DNA from: Nansenia antarctica
Lineage: Eukaryota; Chordata; Actinopteri; Argentiniformes; Microstomatidae
Assembly: GCA_963989245.1 (NCBI GenBank)
Contig: OZ022346.1
Span: 47,016,092 to 47,080,091, forward strand
Length of the DNA stretch: 64,000 nucleotides
Direction: 5' to 3'
Of this stretch, positions 30,767 to 41,276 are shown in pieces. Each line of letters begins with the position of its first letter. Positions within the stretch are counted from its first letter, which is position 1. Under the pieces are notes generated by a model, which worked only from the letters and a program-made list of their open reading frames with translations, was not told the DNA's origin and ran no database searches. The translations under genes and the position numbers were made by a program.

Positions 30767-31650
30767 GTGAGCTTGTGGACTCCAGTTGGACAGAGTATTC
30801 GATTTTGTAGTGTGTGAGTGTGTGTATGTATGCAAGTGGAGGAGGTGTCTGTATGACTGTATGTCTGTCTGTATGTCTGTGTGCATGTCTGCATGTCTGC
30901 GGAGGAGGTGTATGTATGTAAGTGGAGGTGGTGTCTGTATGTATGTAAGTGGAGGAGGTGTATGTATGTAAGTGGAGGTGGTGTCTGTATGTATGCAAGT
31001 GTTACAGACTTGTATGTATTGTATTATGTCCTGTGTCTGTTTTTGTTTTCATTCTGTCTGTCTCCCCCTAGGTGAAGTGGTGTGCATGTGGTTCCTCCCC
31101 TGTTGGTTATTGGGTCCTGTCCATCATCGTTATCTCGTCAGCCCTCACCTGTGTTCAATCAGTTGTCATCCAAACCCAGAAGATCATCTCCTACTTAATG
31201 TGTGTTTTGTCATGTGTAGCGAGAGAGGGAAGGGGTGGTGTTTTGTTTGACTAGTTTGTTTATAATCTGTTACCAGAAATTGTTTCTTTTGTTCATAGCT
31301 GTGGGTTTAGTGTGTTGATGGACCCCTGTTTTCTCTTTTCTTCCCCACGGGAGAAGGGCTAGGTAAGATACCGTGGGGTATACATTACATCACGTAGATA
31401 ACCGCTGTCTAAAAACATTAGGTAAGACGCGAGCGGGTGTCACGCCCCGTAGTTCTGTAGCAGGTAGTTTAGGTTCCGGGTAGGTTAGTTAGTATGTGAT
31501 ATAGGTAGGTCAGAGGTGTAGGGAAGAATAGGGCTGTGTTTTGTTGTGACACCGTTCGCATGGTCCTTCTCCTACCCTTTGTTAATCCCCAGTTGTTTTT
31601 GGGTCATTGTTAATGTTATATGACTGTTGTCAGTAATATTTGTAAACACT
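30767..31650. other. Spacer between the two lap3/minisatellite units
   Basis: 30780-31010 is a run of TGTATG/GGAGGTGG simple repeats. From about 31075 the sequence is non-coding and resembles an LTR (31560-31645 leads into TAATATTTGTAAACACTTG, the same text that ends with AATAAA inside the minisatellite). No gene is seen. Confidence 0.45.
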
Positions 31651-33178
31651 TGTAAGAGGGTGGTGTCATGGCTGGGTGGAGGTTGGTGATGTTGTGGCTG
31701 GGTGGAGGGTGGTGATGTTGTGGCAGGGTGGAGGGTGGTGATGTCGTGGCTGGGTGGAGGTTGGTTGGGTGGATGGATGGAGGGTGGTGGTGGTTTCGTG
31801 GCTGAGGGGAGGATGGTGGTTTCGTGGCTGAGGGGAGGATGGTGGTTTCGTGGCTGAGGGGAGGATGGTGGTTTCGTGGCTGAGGGGAGGATGGTGGTTT
31901 CGTGGCTGAGGGGAGGATGGTGGTTTCGTGGCTGAGGGGAGGGTGGTGGTTTCGTGGCTGAGGGGAGGATGGTGGTTTCGTGGCTGAGGGGAGGATGGTG
32001 GTTTCGTGGCTGAGGGGAGGATGGTGGTTTCGTGGCTGAGTGGAGGATGGTGGTTTCGTGGCTGAGGGGAGGATGGTGGTTTCGTGGCTGAGGGGAGGAT
32101 GGTGGTTTCGTGGCTGAGGGGAGGATGGTGATGTTGTGGCTGGGTGGAGGGTGGTGTTGTTGTGGCTGGAGGGTGGTGGTGTTGTGGCTGGGTGGAGGGT
32201 GGTGGTTTTGTGGCTGGGTGGAGGGTGGTGGTGTTGTGGCTGGGTGGATGGAAGGTGGTGGCATTGTGGTTGGGTGGAGGGTTGTGGTTTCGTGGCTGGG
32301 GGGAGGGTGGTGGTGTCTAATATTTGTAAACACTTGTAAATATACTTTTCGCGAAGGCAATAAAGCCTTTTATTTAGGATTGGTGGTGTCGTGGCTGGGT
32401 GGAGGGTGGTAGTGTCATTGCTGGGTGGAGTGTGGTGTTGTCATGGTTGGGTGGAGGGTGGTGGTGTCATGGCTTGGTGGAGGGTGCTGGGTGTTGGGGT
32501 TGGTGGGTGGTGGTGTCATGGCTGGGTCGAGGTTGGAGGGTGGTGGTGTTGTGGTTGTGAATGGGTGGAGGTTGGTGTTGTGGCTGGATGGATGGATGGA
32601 TTGAGGGTGGTGGCGTTGTGGTTAGGTGGAGGGTTGTGGTTTTGTGGCTGGGGGCAGGGTGGTGGTGTTGTTGTGGCTGGGTGGAGGTGTTGTGGCTGGG
32701 TGGAGGGTGGTGGTGTTATGGCTGGGTGGATGGATGGATTGAGGGTGGTGGCGTTGTGGTTAGGTGGAGGGTTGTGGTTTCGTGGCTGGGGGGAGGGTGG
32801 TGGTGTCTAATATTTGTAAACACTTGTAAATAAATATACTTTTAGCGAAGGCAATAAATCATTTTATTTAGGATTGGTGGAGTCGTGGCTGGGTGGAGGG
32901 TGGTAGTGTCATTGCTGGGTCGAGGGTGGTGGGGTTGGAGGGTGGTGTTATGGCTGGGTGGAGTGTGTTAGGGTGGAGGGTGGTGGTGTTGTTGTGGCTG
33001 GGTGGAGGGTGGTGGTGTCATGGCTGGGTGGAGGGTTTAGTGTTTTAGGGTGGAGGTTGGTGGTGTTGTGGCTGGGTGGAGGGTGGTGGTGGTGTTGTGG
33101 CTGGTTGGAGGGTGGTGGTGTCATGGCTGGCTGGAGGGTGTTGGGGTTGGAGGGTGGTGTCATGGCTGGGTCACCGTC
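31651..33178 (+). repeat. G-rich minisatellite, block 2
   Basis: A second copy of the block at 28610-30226, with a longer pure run of the GTTTCGTGGCTGAGGGGAGG unit (31790-32130). The same AATAAA-containing inserts recur at 32316-32386 and 32807-32877. Order and variants match block 1, so the blocks arose by direct duplication. Confidence 0.9.
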
Positions 33179-33288
33179 CATAAAAGGTGTGAGTGTGTGT
33201 GTGTACGCGTCTCTGTTTGTGTGTGTGCGTGTGTGTGTGTTGACCAACCTTTGTGTGTGTGAGCAAACTTGTAACGCCCCTCTCCCAG

Positions 33289-33714
33289 GCCTCTGGAGTG
33301 GATCGAGGAGCAGAAAACGGGGGCGTTCCTAAGTGTGTCCTAAAGGCTCAGAGGAGCCCCCTGTCTTCCTGGAGGTGCATTACAACAGCTGCCCCAACAG
33401 CACACACTCCACTGCTGCTGGTGGGCAAGGGTGTCACCTTCGACAGGTAAAACACACACACCTCCTTCTTCACCACCGCCATCATCTTCACCCTACCACC
33501 ACCTCCACCACAACAGACATCACCTTTCAGGCACTCACTCATACCTTGTCCACCCTCTCTCTCCCTTTCTCTCTGCTCTCTGGTGGCAGCTGTGGGATCT
33601 CTCTGAAGCCGCCCTCGGGGATGGACGCCATGAGGGCTGACATGGGAGCTGCCGCCACTGTTTGTGCGTCCATCGTCACGGCAGCAGCCCTGAACCTCCC
33701 TATCAACGTCAGCG
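33289..33714 (+). pseudogene. lap3: lap3 exons, copy 2
   Basis: Exons 33289-33446 and 33590-33714 lie exactly 2,948 bp after copy 1 and carry the same two frameshifts. Only scattered substitutions separate the copies, such as GGG for AGG after the second acceptor (D-S-C-G here). The shared damage shows that it predates the duplication. The repeat of lap3 sequence ends near 33860. Confidence 0.85.
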
Positions 33715-34563
33715 GTGAGCTTGTGGACTCCAGTTGGACACAGAGTATTCGATTTTGTAGTGTGTGAGTGTGTGTATGTATGCAAGTGGAGGAGGTGTCT
33801 GTATGTCTGCATGTCTGCGGAGGAGGTGTATGTATGTAAGTGGAGGTGGTGTCTGTATGTAATATATATTATAGTATTAGTGGTAACACGGATGACGTCG
33901 CAAGTAAGTAGCCAGCTGGCTCCAATTTTGAGGCAAATGTATCGTAAAAAGTCGTAACGCTCTATGTAAAGCCAATGTATGTGATTCCTAACTAGCTACA
34001 TTAGAATTTTCATTTACAAATCATTATTCGTCTAACTAAGTCATTGGTAGCTAGCTACATACTTTGTGTTATTGTTATTCTATTAGCCTACTAAAGTAGC
34101 TAGCTAGTATTTAAAATGTTGTTGTTGCGAGATAATACGGAGCTAGTTATCTGCACTTGGAAAGTGTGTATCAGGACTGACATGTTGTTCTTTTTTGCTG
34201 TTGTGTTGACATGTTTCCCCATTTAGCCTGGTAATGGACGATAGTCGTGAACATGGAACTAGACGAAGACAAAGTGTTGGTCCTGTTGGAATGGGTACCG
34301 GTAAGTAAGAAGTTAGGCTCAATTCTGTAGCTTACTATTTGATATGACATGGCACAGGCCATAGCTAGCAAGCTCTAGTAGTTGATATTGATAATTGTTC
34401 ATGCAGACTCAAACCTTTTTCTCATCTCCAGATCAACAGCTTGAAATTGGACCAACCATTGCTACAAATCAATCAGTTACAAGATGGCTTGTTGTTGCTG
34501 AGATTAATGCATAACTTGTGAGTAAAGCGAATGTGCTTGGTTATATTTTACATTAAATTCCTA

Positions 34564-35777
34564 CAGTGGGGTGCAACAATGTGGCCACCTCTAGTCAAAA
34601 TGCCTTTTACAATTGATACCTAAGTTAAAAGAAGCAAACCTAAGCTCTAAATGGTAAACATGACACATTTCATCACATTTTGAAGCAAGATTAATTTAGA
34701 TTTTTCTTTTTACAATTTCAAAATAATAAAACAAGGAAAAAGGCTGTGTGCAAAAGTTTGGGAACCCTGTCAGCTAGTACTTTGTAACTCCTCCTCTGGC
34801 AACTATAACAGCTTGCAAATGCTTCCTGTAGCCAGCTAAGAGTCTTTCTGTTCTTCTCTACAAATGCTTCACCCTTTTCTCCAAACATACCTTCTTTGGT
34901 TGTGGCCAAAAAGTTCAATTTTGGTTTTGTCAGTTCAAAGCACATTGTTCCAATAGGCTTCAGGTTTCTCAAGGTTTTCTTTTGCATACTTCAGACGCTT
35001 CATTTTGTGTTGAGGTCGTAGGAAAGGCTTCTTTCTGTCAACTCTGCCATGTAGGTCTTTGTTGTTTAAGGTACGCTGTACTGTTGTCCTGTGAACAACT
35101 AGACCGGTGTCTGCTACTGTTTTTTGCAGATCTTTTGCAGTGATCTGTGGGCTCTTCTGAGCATTTCTCACCAGATCTCGGGCCATTCTATTTGACATTT
35201 TTCTTGGTCTTCCAAATCTTGCCGTGACTTCAATTGTTCCATTTATTTTCCATTTTCTCATGATGTTTCTGACAGTGGAAATGGGTAGTTTGAAACATTG
35301 CGAGAGTTTTTTGTAGCCTTCTCCTTGATGGTGGAAGTGAACTGTCTCTTCATTCTGATATCCTTGGACAACTGTTAAGAGGAACCCATGGTTTTTAACT
35401 CCAGACACAACAGCCACCACAGTCAGGCTTTAGAAGGCATGGAGTTACTTCAGAATATATAGTTCAACCCTGGAATTATATTCACCTGACTCATTGAAGC
35501 CCTAACGACTGAATCACCTTGGTCTGGGCCTTAGTAATCATCTTCTCAAAAGGTAACAAAGAATAATCCAAAAGGGTTCCCAAACCTTTGCACAGGGCCC
35601 TTTTCCTTTTAAAAAAATGAGAAATGAGAAAAACAAAACATTGAAATAAAAAGAAACCTTTCTTTAAAATGTGCGGAAAGGTGTCATGTTTAACTTTCAG
35701 GTTTGCTTTCAATCACTTGGAGATTAATTGTAACAGACATTAAAACCAGGGGTGCCCAAGTTTCTGCACCCTATGTG
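34564..35777 (-). mobile_element. Tc1-like transposon in numa1 intron 2
   Basis: The ends CAGTGGGGTGCAACAATGTG and, in reverse, CACATAGGGTGCAGAAACTTGG lie next to TA at both sides (34562-34563 and 35778-35779). The minus strand 35420-34935 encodes the N-terminal two-thirds of a Tc1 transposase (ARFGRPRKMS hook, KSPQITAKDLQKTV, HRTTVQRTLN). Further on, frameshifted text matches TKPKLNFLATTKEG and GEAFVEKN. The last catalytic part is deleted, so the copy is dead. Confidence 0.8.
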
Positions 35778-36198
35778 TAGGGTAGACATTTCTACACAGT
35801 ATGTGTGTTTTTGGGGGGATGTGTGTGGCTTCCATTCTCTCTGATGTATCTGCACAGCAGTCAGCCATGTATCTGGGTCTTTTTGTGCAGATGATCTTGT
35901 GTGTTGTGCTTGTCTTTATTGATAGCTTTCTCCCTAACAGGAAGGGAGTGGAGACCCCTCAGTCCTGCCTGGACCAGCCCATTCAGGCGCGGTTGAGCTT
36001 GCTCTCTGACTTCCTTCAAGGTGGGGCACACTTCTAAATACGTTGCCTTAACTTAATCAGTTAAGCTTCATTTTGCAGTCTTTTCCAAGTGCAATTGACT
36101 ACTTATCTAACTACTTTTCAAGGATAAGAGAATCAGTTTAGGTTAATCTGTCTGGTTAGATTGTCCACTCAAAATACAAATGCCTTGCACCTTGTTAT

Positions 36199-37385
36199 GC
36201 CCAAATTACACTGGCTGCGTTAGCTGTGTGTGCGTGGCAGAATTTTGCAGAACTTTCTGTCTTCCCTACTGCCCATGTTTTTTGTTACGCCTCTAATGCG
36301 TAGCTGCTACAGCCAGGCCTATCTTTGTACATTCAGATTGACCAAATCTCTTCTTTTGTACATGTGGTACACAGAGAACCACCATCAGAAGACCTGAGAG
36401 CTCTATTGGGCTGATATGCTAGCAAAAGCTCTTTCAGATATTCTGGTGCTGTGCCAGTGAGAGCTTTATAAACAAGCAGAAGGATCTTGAAATCTATCCT
36501 GAACTTAACAGGAAGCCAGTGTAGAGTCTCTAAAATAGGAGTTATATGAGCTTGTCTGCTTGTTTTGGTTAAAACTCTCGCTGTGACTCATTGCAGCTGG
36601 CCAATCGCTTTCTTCGGAAGACCAGAAAGGAGGCCGTTACAATAGTCCAAACTATTTCACTATGAATAGTTCTGGGTTCAGTCTCTACTGTCATCCATCC
36701 TTAATGAGCGATTCAAAAAGTGCAATGGTTATAAGCAAAACGCAGTCATGCACACACAGACAGGGAAACACAGAGAGAAGCAAAGAGAAAGTGTGTATGT
36801 GTGTGTGAGCAAGAGAGAGAACGGTAGAAAGAGTAGTGGACAAATTATTCAGAGCATGTCCATTTCCACAGGAATGTTATTGGTTTTAATATTTTGCGAT
36901 TGTGCCAACGACATGTCATTTCATGCGACTTCGATCTCAACATAAGCAAGATGGAAATGTATACTGTCACAATGTTGCCGTGGCAAGAGAATAACCAAAC
37001 TACCGAACACAGAGAGAGAGGGAGAAATCACTGGAAAAATACTGCCCTTCATGGTGCATGATGTTCTTTTAACTTATTAACATAATATGATTATAGTCTA
37101 CCTGGGGTTTCTGCTTTGAAACAGATAGCGGAAGTATTGATTTAAAAAAAAGTTAGACATATTTAGATGTAGACATTGAAACTGTAGTCTATGTTGCTGG
37201 TTAAGATCATTTTCACGTCGGCCTCACACGTGAAAAATAGGCGAGACTCCGACTCTATAGCAAGCGAGTCGGAGGAGCCAGCATGAGGTGCACGTGAGAG
37301 CTCTAGCCCATTAGCATGGGCGCCTAAATGAAACTCACACGCCGCTGAGGTAAGGCGAGGTTGACGCTTCCAGTGTAATTTGGGC
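36199..37385. mobile_element. TIR element in numa1 intron 3 with an L2 fragment inside
   Basis: GCCCAAATTACACTGG at the left and CCAGTGTAATTTGGGC at the right are perfect 16-bp inverted repeats. A related end occurs at 58769 (CGATTTCACTGGCTGCG). Inside, 36390-36660 matches the C-terminal region of an L2 LINE on the minus strand (counterpart of 24540-24780). No transposase is seen. Confidence 0.7.
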
Positions 37386-38232
37386 CGTAGTCTTTTACTT
37401 AATTTCCCCAGATGGCCAGCTCCCTCTCTCCGTCAGTCTTCCTCATAACTCTCCACATGTCTCTCCTTCTATCTATTTTTCAGGAGACTGCAGGTACAGT
37501 TCAGACCACGGAGCTATGGTCTCCTGGGAAAATCTCAGTAATGGTGTAAACCTAGAGATGGAGCTATCAAAGGTATCTGCTTTATCACTGCATAAATGAC
37601 AGTTATTGATTTTCCAGGCACAATCTGACTGTCCCAATCCCTTATAACATCACATGATCCCACAGCAAGGCAAGCATATTAATGCATCTGAGAAATATCA
37701 ACCACCACAGACCAAACACAGACCAAGTTTCAGAATTGTAATCCACACTCACGGACAGAACTGGACAGAACTAGAGCATCGCTACTACTAGTGGGGTCAC
37801 CCTGTGTGCTCAATCATACCTGTTGTGTTTTCTCAGGTGGTTCTACTGCTGCTCCACCATGCTGTGTATAATGATCATTATACCCTTCACACACTGGGGC
37901 ATAACATTGAGGTAGGGGACAGGGCCTCATTATTGTAGACCTAAGTAACCACAGCATTTAAAGCAGTTTTTAAATGACAGTTCCATACTGTAGCATGTCA
38001 TTTATAAGTTATATTTGTAAATACATAAGTGGCTCATTCCTTATCCCTTAGCTTGAGCTTGTCACCATGCTTCGCTTTGTTGTGGACGACGAGAACGGCC
38101 TCTGTGAGCAGTGATCTGGAGAAGTATCTGAAGAAAAGGAAAAGTAAGTCACAACATTTTTCTGTGTTTCATATTCATATTCAACAACACTGCCCCTGCA
38201 GTGGTCTGCACAGAGTTCTGAAATAACAGCAA

Positions 38233-38233
38233 G

Positions 38234-38278
<45 letters not shown>
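38233..38278 (+). repeat. (CT)n microsatellite
   Basis: About 45 bp of CT repeats just before the numa1 exon 7 acceptor. Confidence 0.95.
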
Positions 38279-38281
<3 letters not shown>

Positions 38282-40697
38282 GTTTCAGCCTTTGCTAGTA
38301 GATGGGGGTCTAGTGCCTCCTCTTTCACGGATGATGAGTCGCCTGTCTTCAACCGCAAACAGAGGGTCCAGTTCATGCAGCTCCACACTGTGGCCTCCTC
38401 CTCAGTCAGGTATACTTTTCCATTTACTGTGATCATGTCATTTTGGGGGTGTTGAAATGGGTACAACGGCAACTCAGACTCTCTAGGTACATTGCCTGTT
38501 CCGAGGCATGGGTATTGCCAAATTACATTTGAATTTAGTGTTGATGAATTAAATCACCCATGTACTGTACACTGCAGACATTTTTGCAAATACTTTTATG
38601 CTCTTCAGCTCTCCCTTGCAGGATCTGATGAACACTCCTCAGTTCAGACTGAGGAAGCTGCAGAGGCAGCTGTCCCAGGAGAGAGACATGAGGGATGAGC
38701 TGGAGAGAGAATTGGCTAACAGCAGCACCACTATCACATAGAGAGGTATGCATTTCTCTGCTATTTAAGCAATCCATCAGGTTGATTTTATTTGTGCTAT
38801 TGTATGAGAATTGCTTTTATATCTCCAGGTGCTACTACTTATACTGAGCTTCCTGCATTCTAATTGTCCCCCCCCCCCCCTTAATAGAAGCCCAAATCTA
38901 CCAGTTGCAGTATCGTTTAGAGAAGCTGAAAAGAAATCAGGCTGAACAGGAGCTGGAGCCCAGAGCGGAGCTACAGGAGCTCCAGAGCAAGAACCAAACG
39001 TAAGGATGGAGGAAGGGTGGAGGGAGGAGGAAAAAAGATGAATAACATTATGGAGGGTTGGGGAACTCTGTGTGACTGTGGTGTCTGTCTGTCTCTCGCA
39101 GCAATATGGGGTTCTCATTTTCAGGTGCTACAAGAATGTAATGTAATCTGTCTCTGGCTGTAGAATGTGCATGAAATCCTGAAGAATGTTGCTATATTGC
39201 AGGGCTTAAAGTTCTCCGGCGGCACGGGGGAATTTTGAGCAATAAAATAAAATAAAATCACATGCTATTTCTTTACATCGTAATTTAAAGAGTCATCTTC
39301 AGCAAAGAGACAGTTCCGCCTACCAATGGTATCACATTGCTCAAGCCAACCAACGACTTCTAGCCAATCGGAGGCAGAGTAGTGGGGCGGGCCTTAAGAA
39401 GTTTGAATGAGTGTAATGTTAAGGCCAATGCACACGGCGTGCAATTTTTGTTGCACCACAACATTCGATTGCAATGCACACGGCGTGCGATGCGATTTTG
39501 TTGCACCGCAAAATTCCATTTTCAACTCACACCATTGAAGTCTATGAGAAAATCATAAAGAATCTCATCCCAATGCACACGGCGTGCGATGCAATTTTGT
39601 TGCACCACAACATTCCATTCTCAATTGTTACTTTATTGTTACGTAGTCGGACCAGGCAGGCTGATTACAATAGGCTCTACCAATATTGCTTGCCTTGCTT
39701 CCACAATTTCTACAAGATACAACTGGACATATTGTGATAAAATATGTGGGTCCCCTGATTTAGGGGTATTGGTAAAATGTCAGGAGAGGGAGCGCACAAA
39801 ACACACAGCCAGAAAGGTGTATTATAAAAGCCACTTTATTATTATGGGCGATGATCAGCCGGACATAGATTCGGAGGACGGCATAGTTCAATAAGTTAGA
39901 GCTGGTTTCCCTAATTACCATTACAAACAGTGTACAAAAAAGGCACGCTCATAAAGCCACACATAGAAGCACGCTCATATCGAGCCACAGCATAACCATA
40001 CGGGCCGACACGAGGCCATAGGACAGCACACAACTCCACTACAAGGGGCGATCAGCAAGACCGGGTGCTCACCACTACACGGCAGCGAATGTTCCTGCGT
40101 TCGCGCTACAATATTGTGCCTACATGCTCGATTGTTATTATTATGTAATATAGGCGTCTTGTATGTGAGATGTGCCGTGTAGCTATGTGGCATGACACGG
40201 AAATAAATCATGCAGTAATTCGTAGATCTAGTAATGTGTATAGTGGCAGCTGTGGGCTAGGTGTAGTGGCTGGCTGATGGTGATGTTCATATATTGCCCT
40301 TGACTGTCAAACCGTTAAAATAGATGATTGCTCCATCCACAATTGAAGATGTCAGGTTGACTGGTTGACAAGTTATGAGCTTTTCGTCATCCATTTCATC
40401 CATTCAGGTTACCGGTAAATTACATACACGTACAGTAGAGTAAATATTAATTTTGGGTTGCCAGATGTCCGGTTTTCAGTGGACAGTGTCTATACAACGT
40501 GTGTACAATTTGGCTGGTCATTCAGTCGTGCTAGATTAGAAATCTGGCAACCCCGTGCTATCGTAGATCTTTGAGTAAACTAATATAATATATACAGTAT
40601 ACATTATACAAGTTTCACTTTTTGAATGGAATTACTGAAATAAATCAACTTTTTGATGATATTCTAATTATATGACCAGCACCTGTAGTATAGTATA

Positions 40698-41276
40698 TGT
40701 TATGCACACCTTGAAACTGGAAAAGCCAAATGTGGTGGAACCCCAGAGAAACAGAGACAGAGGCCAGGAGAATATATAATGATTTATTATGGATGATCTA
40801 AACAAAGAAATAGGCCCTACACTAACTAGTGGAAAAACAAACATAAAGGTGTGATGCAGGCGATAGTTATGGGGTGTGTAATTATACTATGTGTGTGTGC
40901 GTGTATGAGGTCAGGGGTGTTGTATTATGTGCTGCGATACTACCCTAGTGAGCAAAGTCCGAGATCCTTTTCGGGCCAGGGAGAGTGATCCATGAGAGAG
41001 TAGTCCAGAGGGGAGTCCAGGGGTCGAGCCAGGGAGGGAAATCCAAATGAGAGTAGTCAGAGGGGGTCCATACAGAATGTTATGTCCAAGCGTTGGATCT
41101 CTGTCTGTAGCAGGGTTAAGTAGGCGGCTGTCCAGGTGGTGATTGGGACAGCTGGGCTGAAACGTAATAGCCCACACCTGCTGCAAACAGAGCCAGAGAT
41201 CCGGCCCACTCAATCCGGCCGGGAGGGGGCGCCAGAACGAGGCTCACGGGGGCGTGTCAGATTAGGAGGCACAACA
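40698..41276 (-). repeat. 3' LTR of the chromovirus
   Basis: 579 bp, TG...CA in element orientation. It carries AATAAA on the minus strand at about 40784-40789. The gag-pol frame ends about 67 bp inside this LTR. Confidence 0.95.

Larger units (their letters stand above)
34253..39199 (+). pseudogene. numa1: 5' part of a NuMA gene, broken
   Basis: NuMA organises spindle poles and cortical dynein. Nine exons of its N-terminal hook domain and coiled-coil start are found: 34253-34300, 34432-34517, 35941-36020, 37484-37572, 37837-37911, 38052-38143, 38289-38409, 38609-38745 and 38888-38999. Blocks include SLKLDQPLLQINQLQDGLLL, LDQPIQARLSLLSDFLQG, VSWENLSNG, FTDDESPVFNRKQRVQF and MNTPQFRLRKLQRQL. 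Exon 6 has a frameshift after DDENGLC (a length of 92 where 3n+1 is needed). Exon 8 has an in-frame TAG where GAG is expected (ACA TAG AGA G|AA GCC). A possible remnant of the next exon (VHEILKNVAIL) is cut at 39199 by a hAT element. The remaining coiled-coil and tail exons are absent. Confidence 0.85.

Noticed and set aside
28578..33247. Long open frames rich in Trp/Gly or in His/Pro/Thr on both strands
   Set aside because: They are translations of the G-rich minisatellite in several frames at once, without splice context or family similarity.
34253..34300. Alternative start at 34234 in another frame
   Set aside because: That frame gives a short basic peptide with no NuMA similarity, while the 34253 frame continues into LLEWV and the hook-domain exons.
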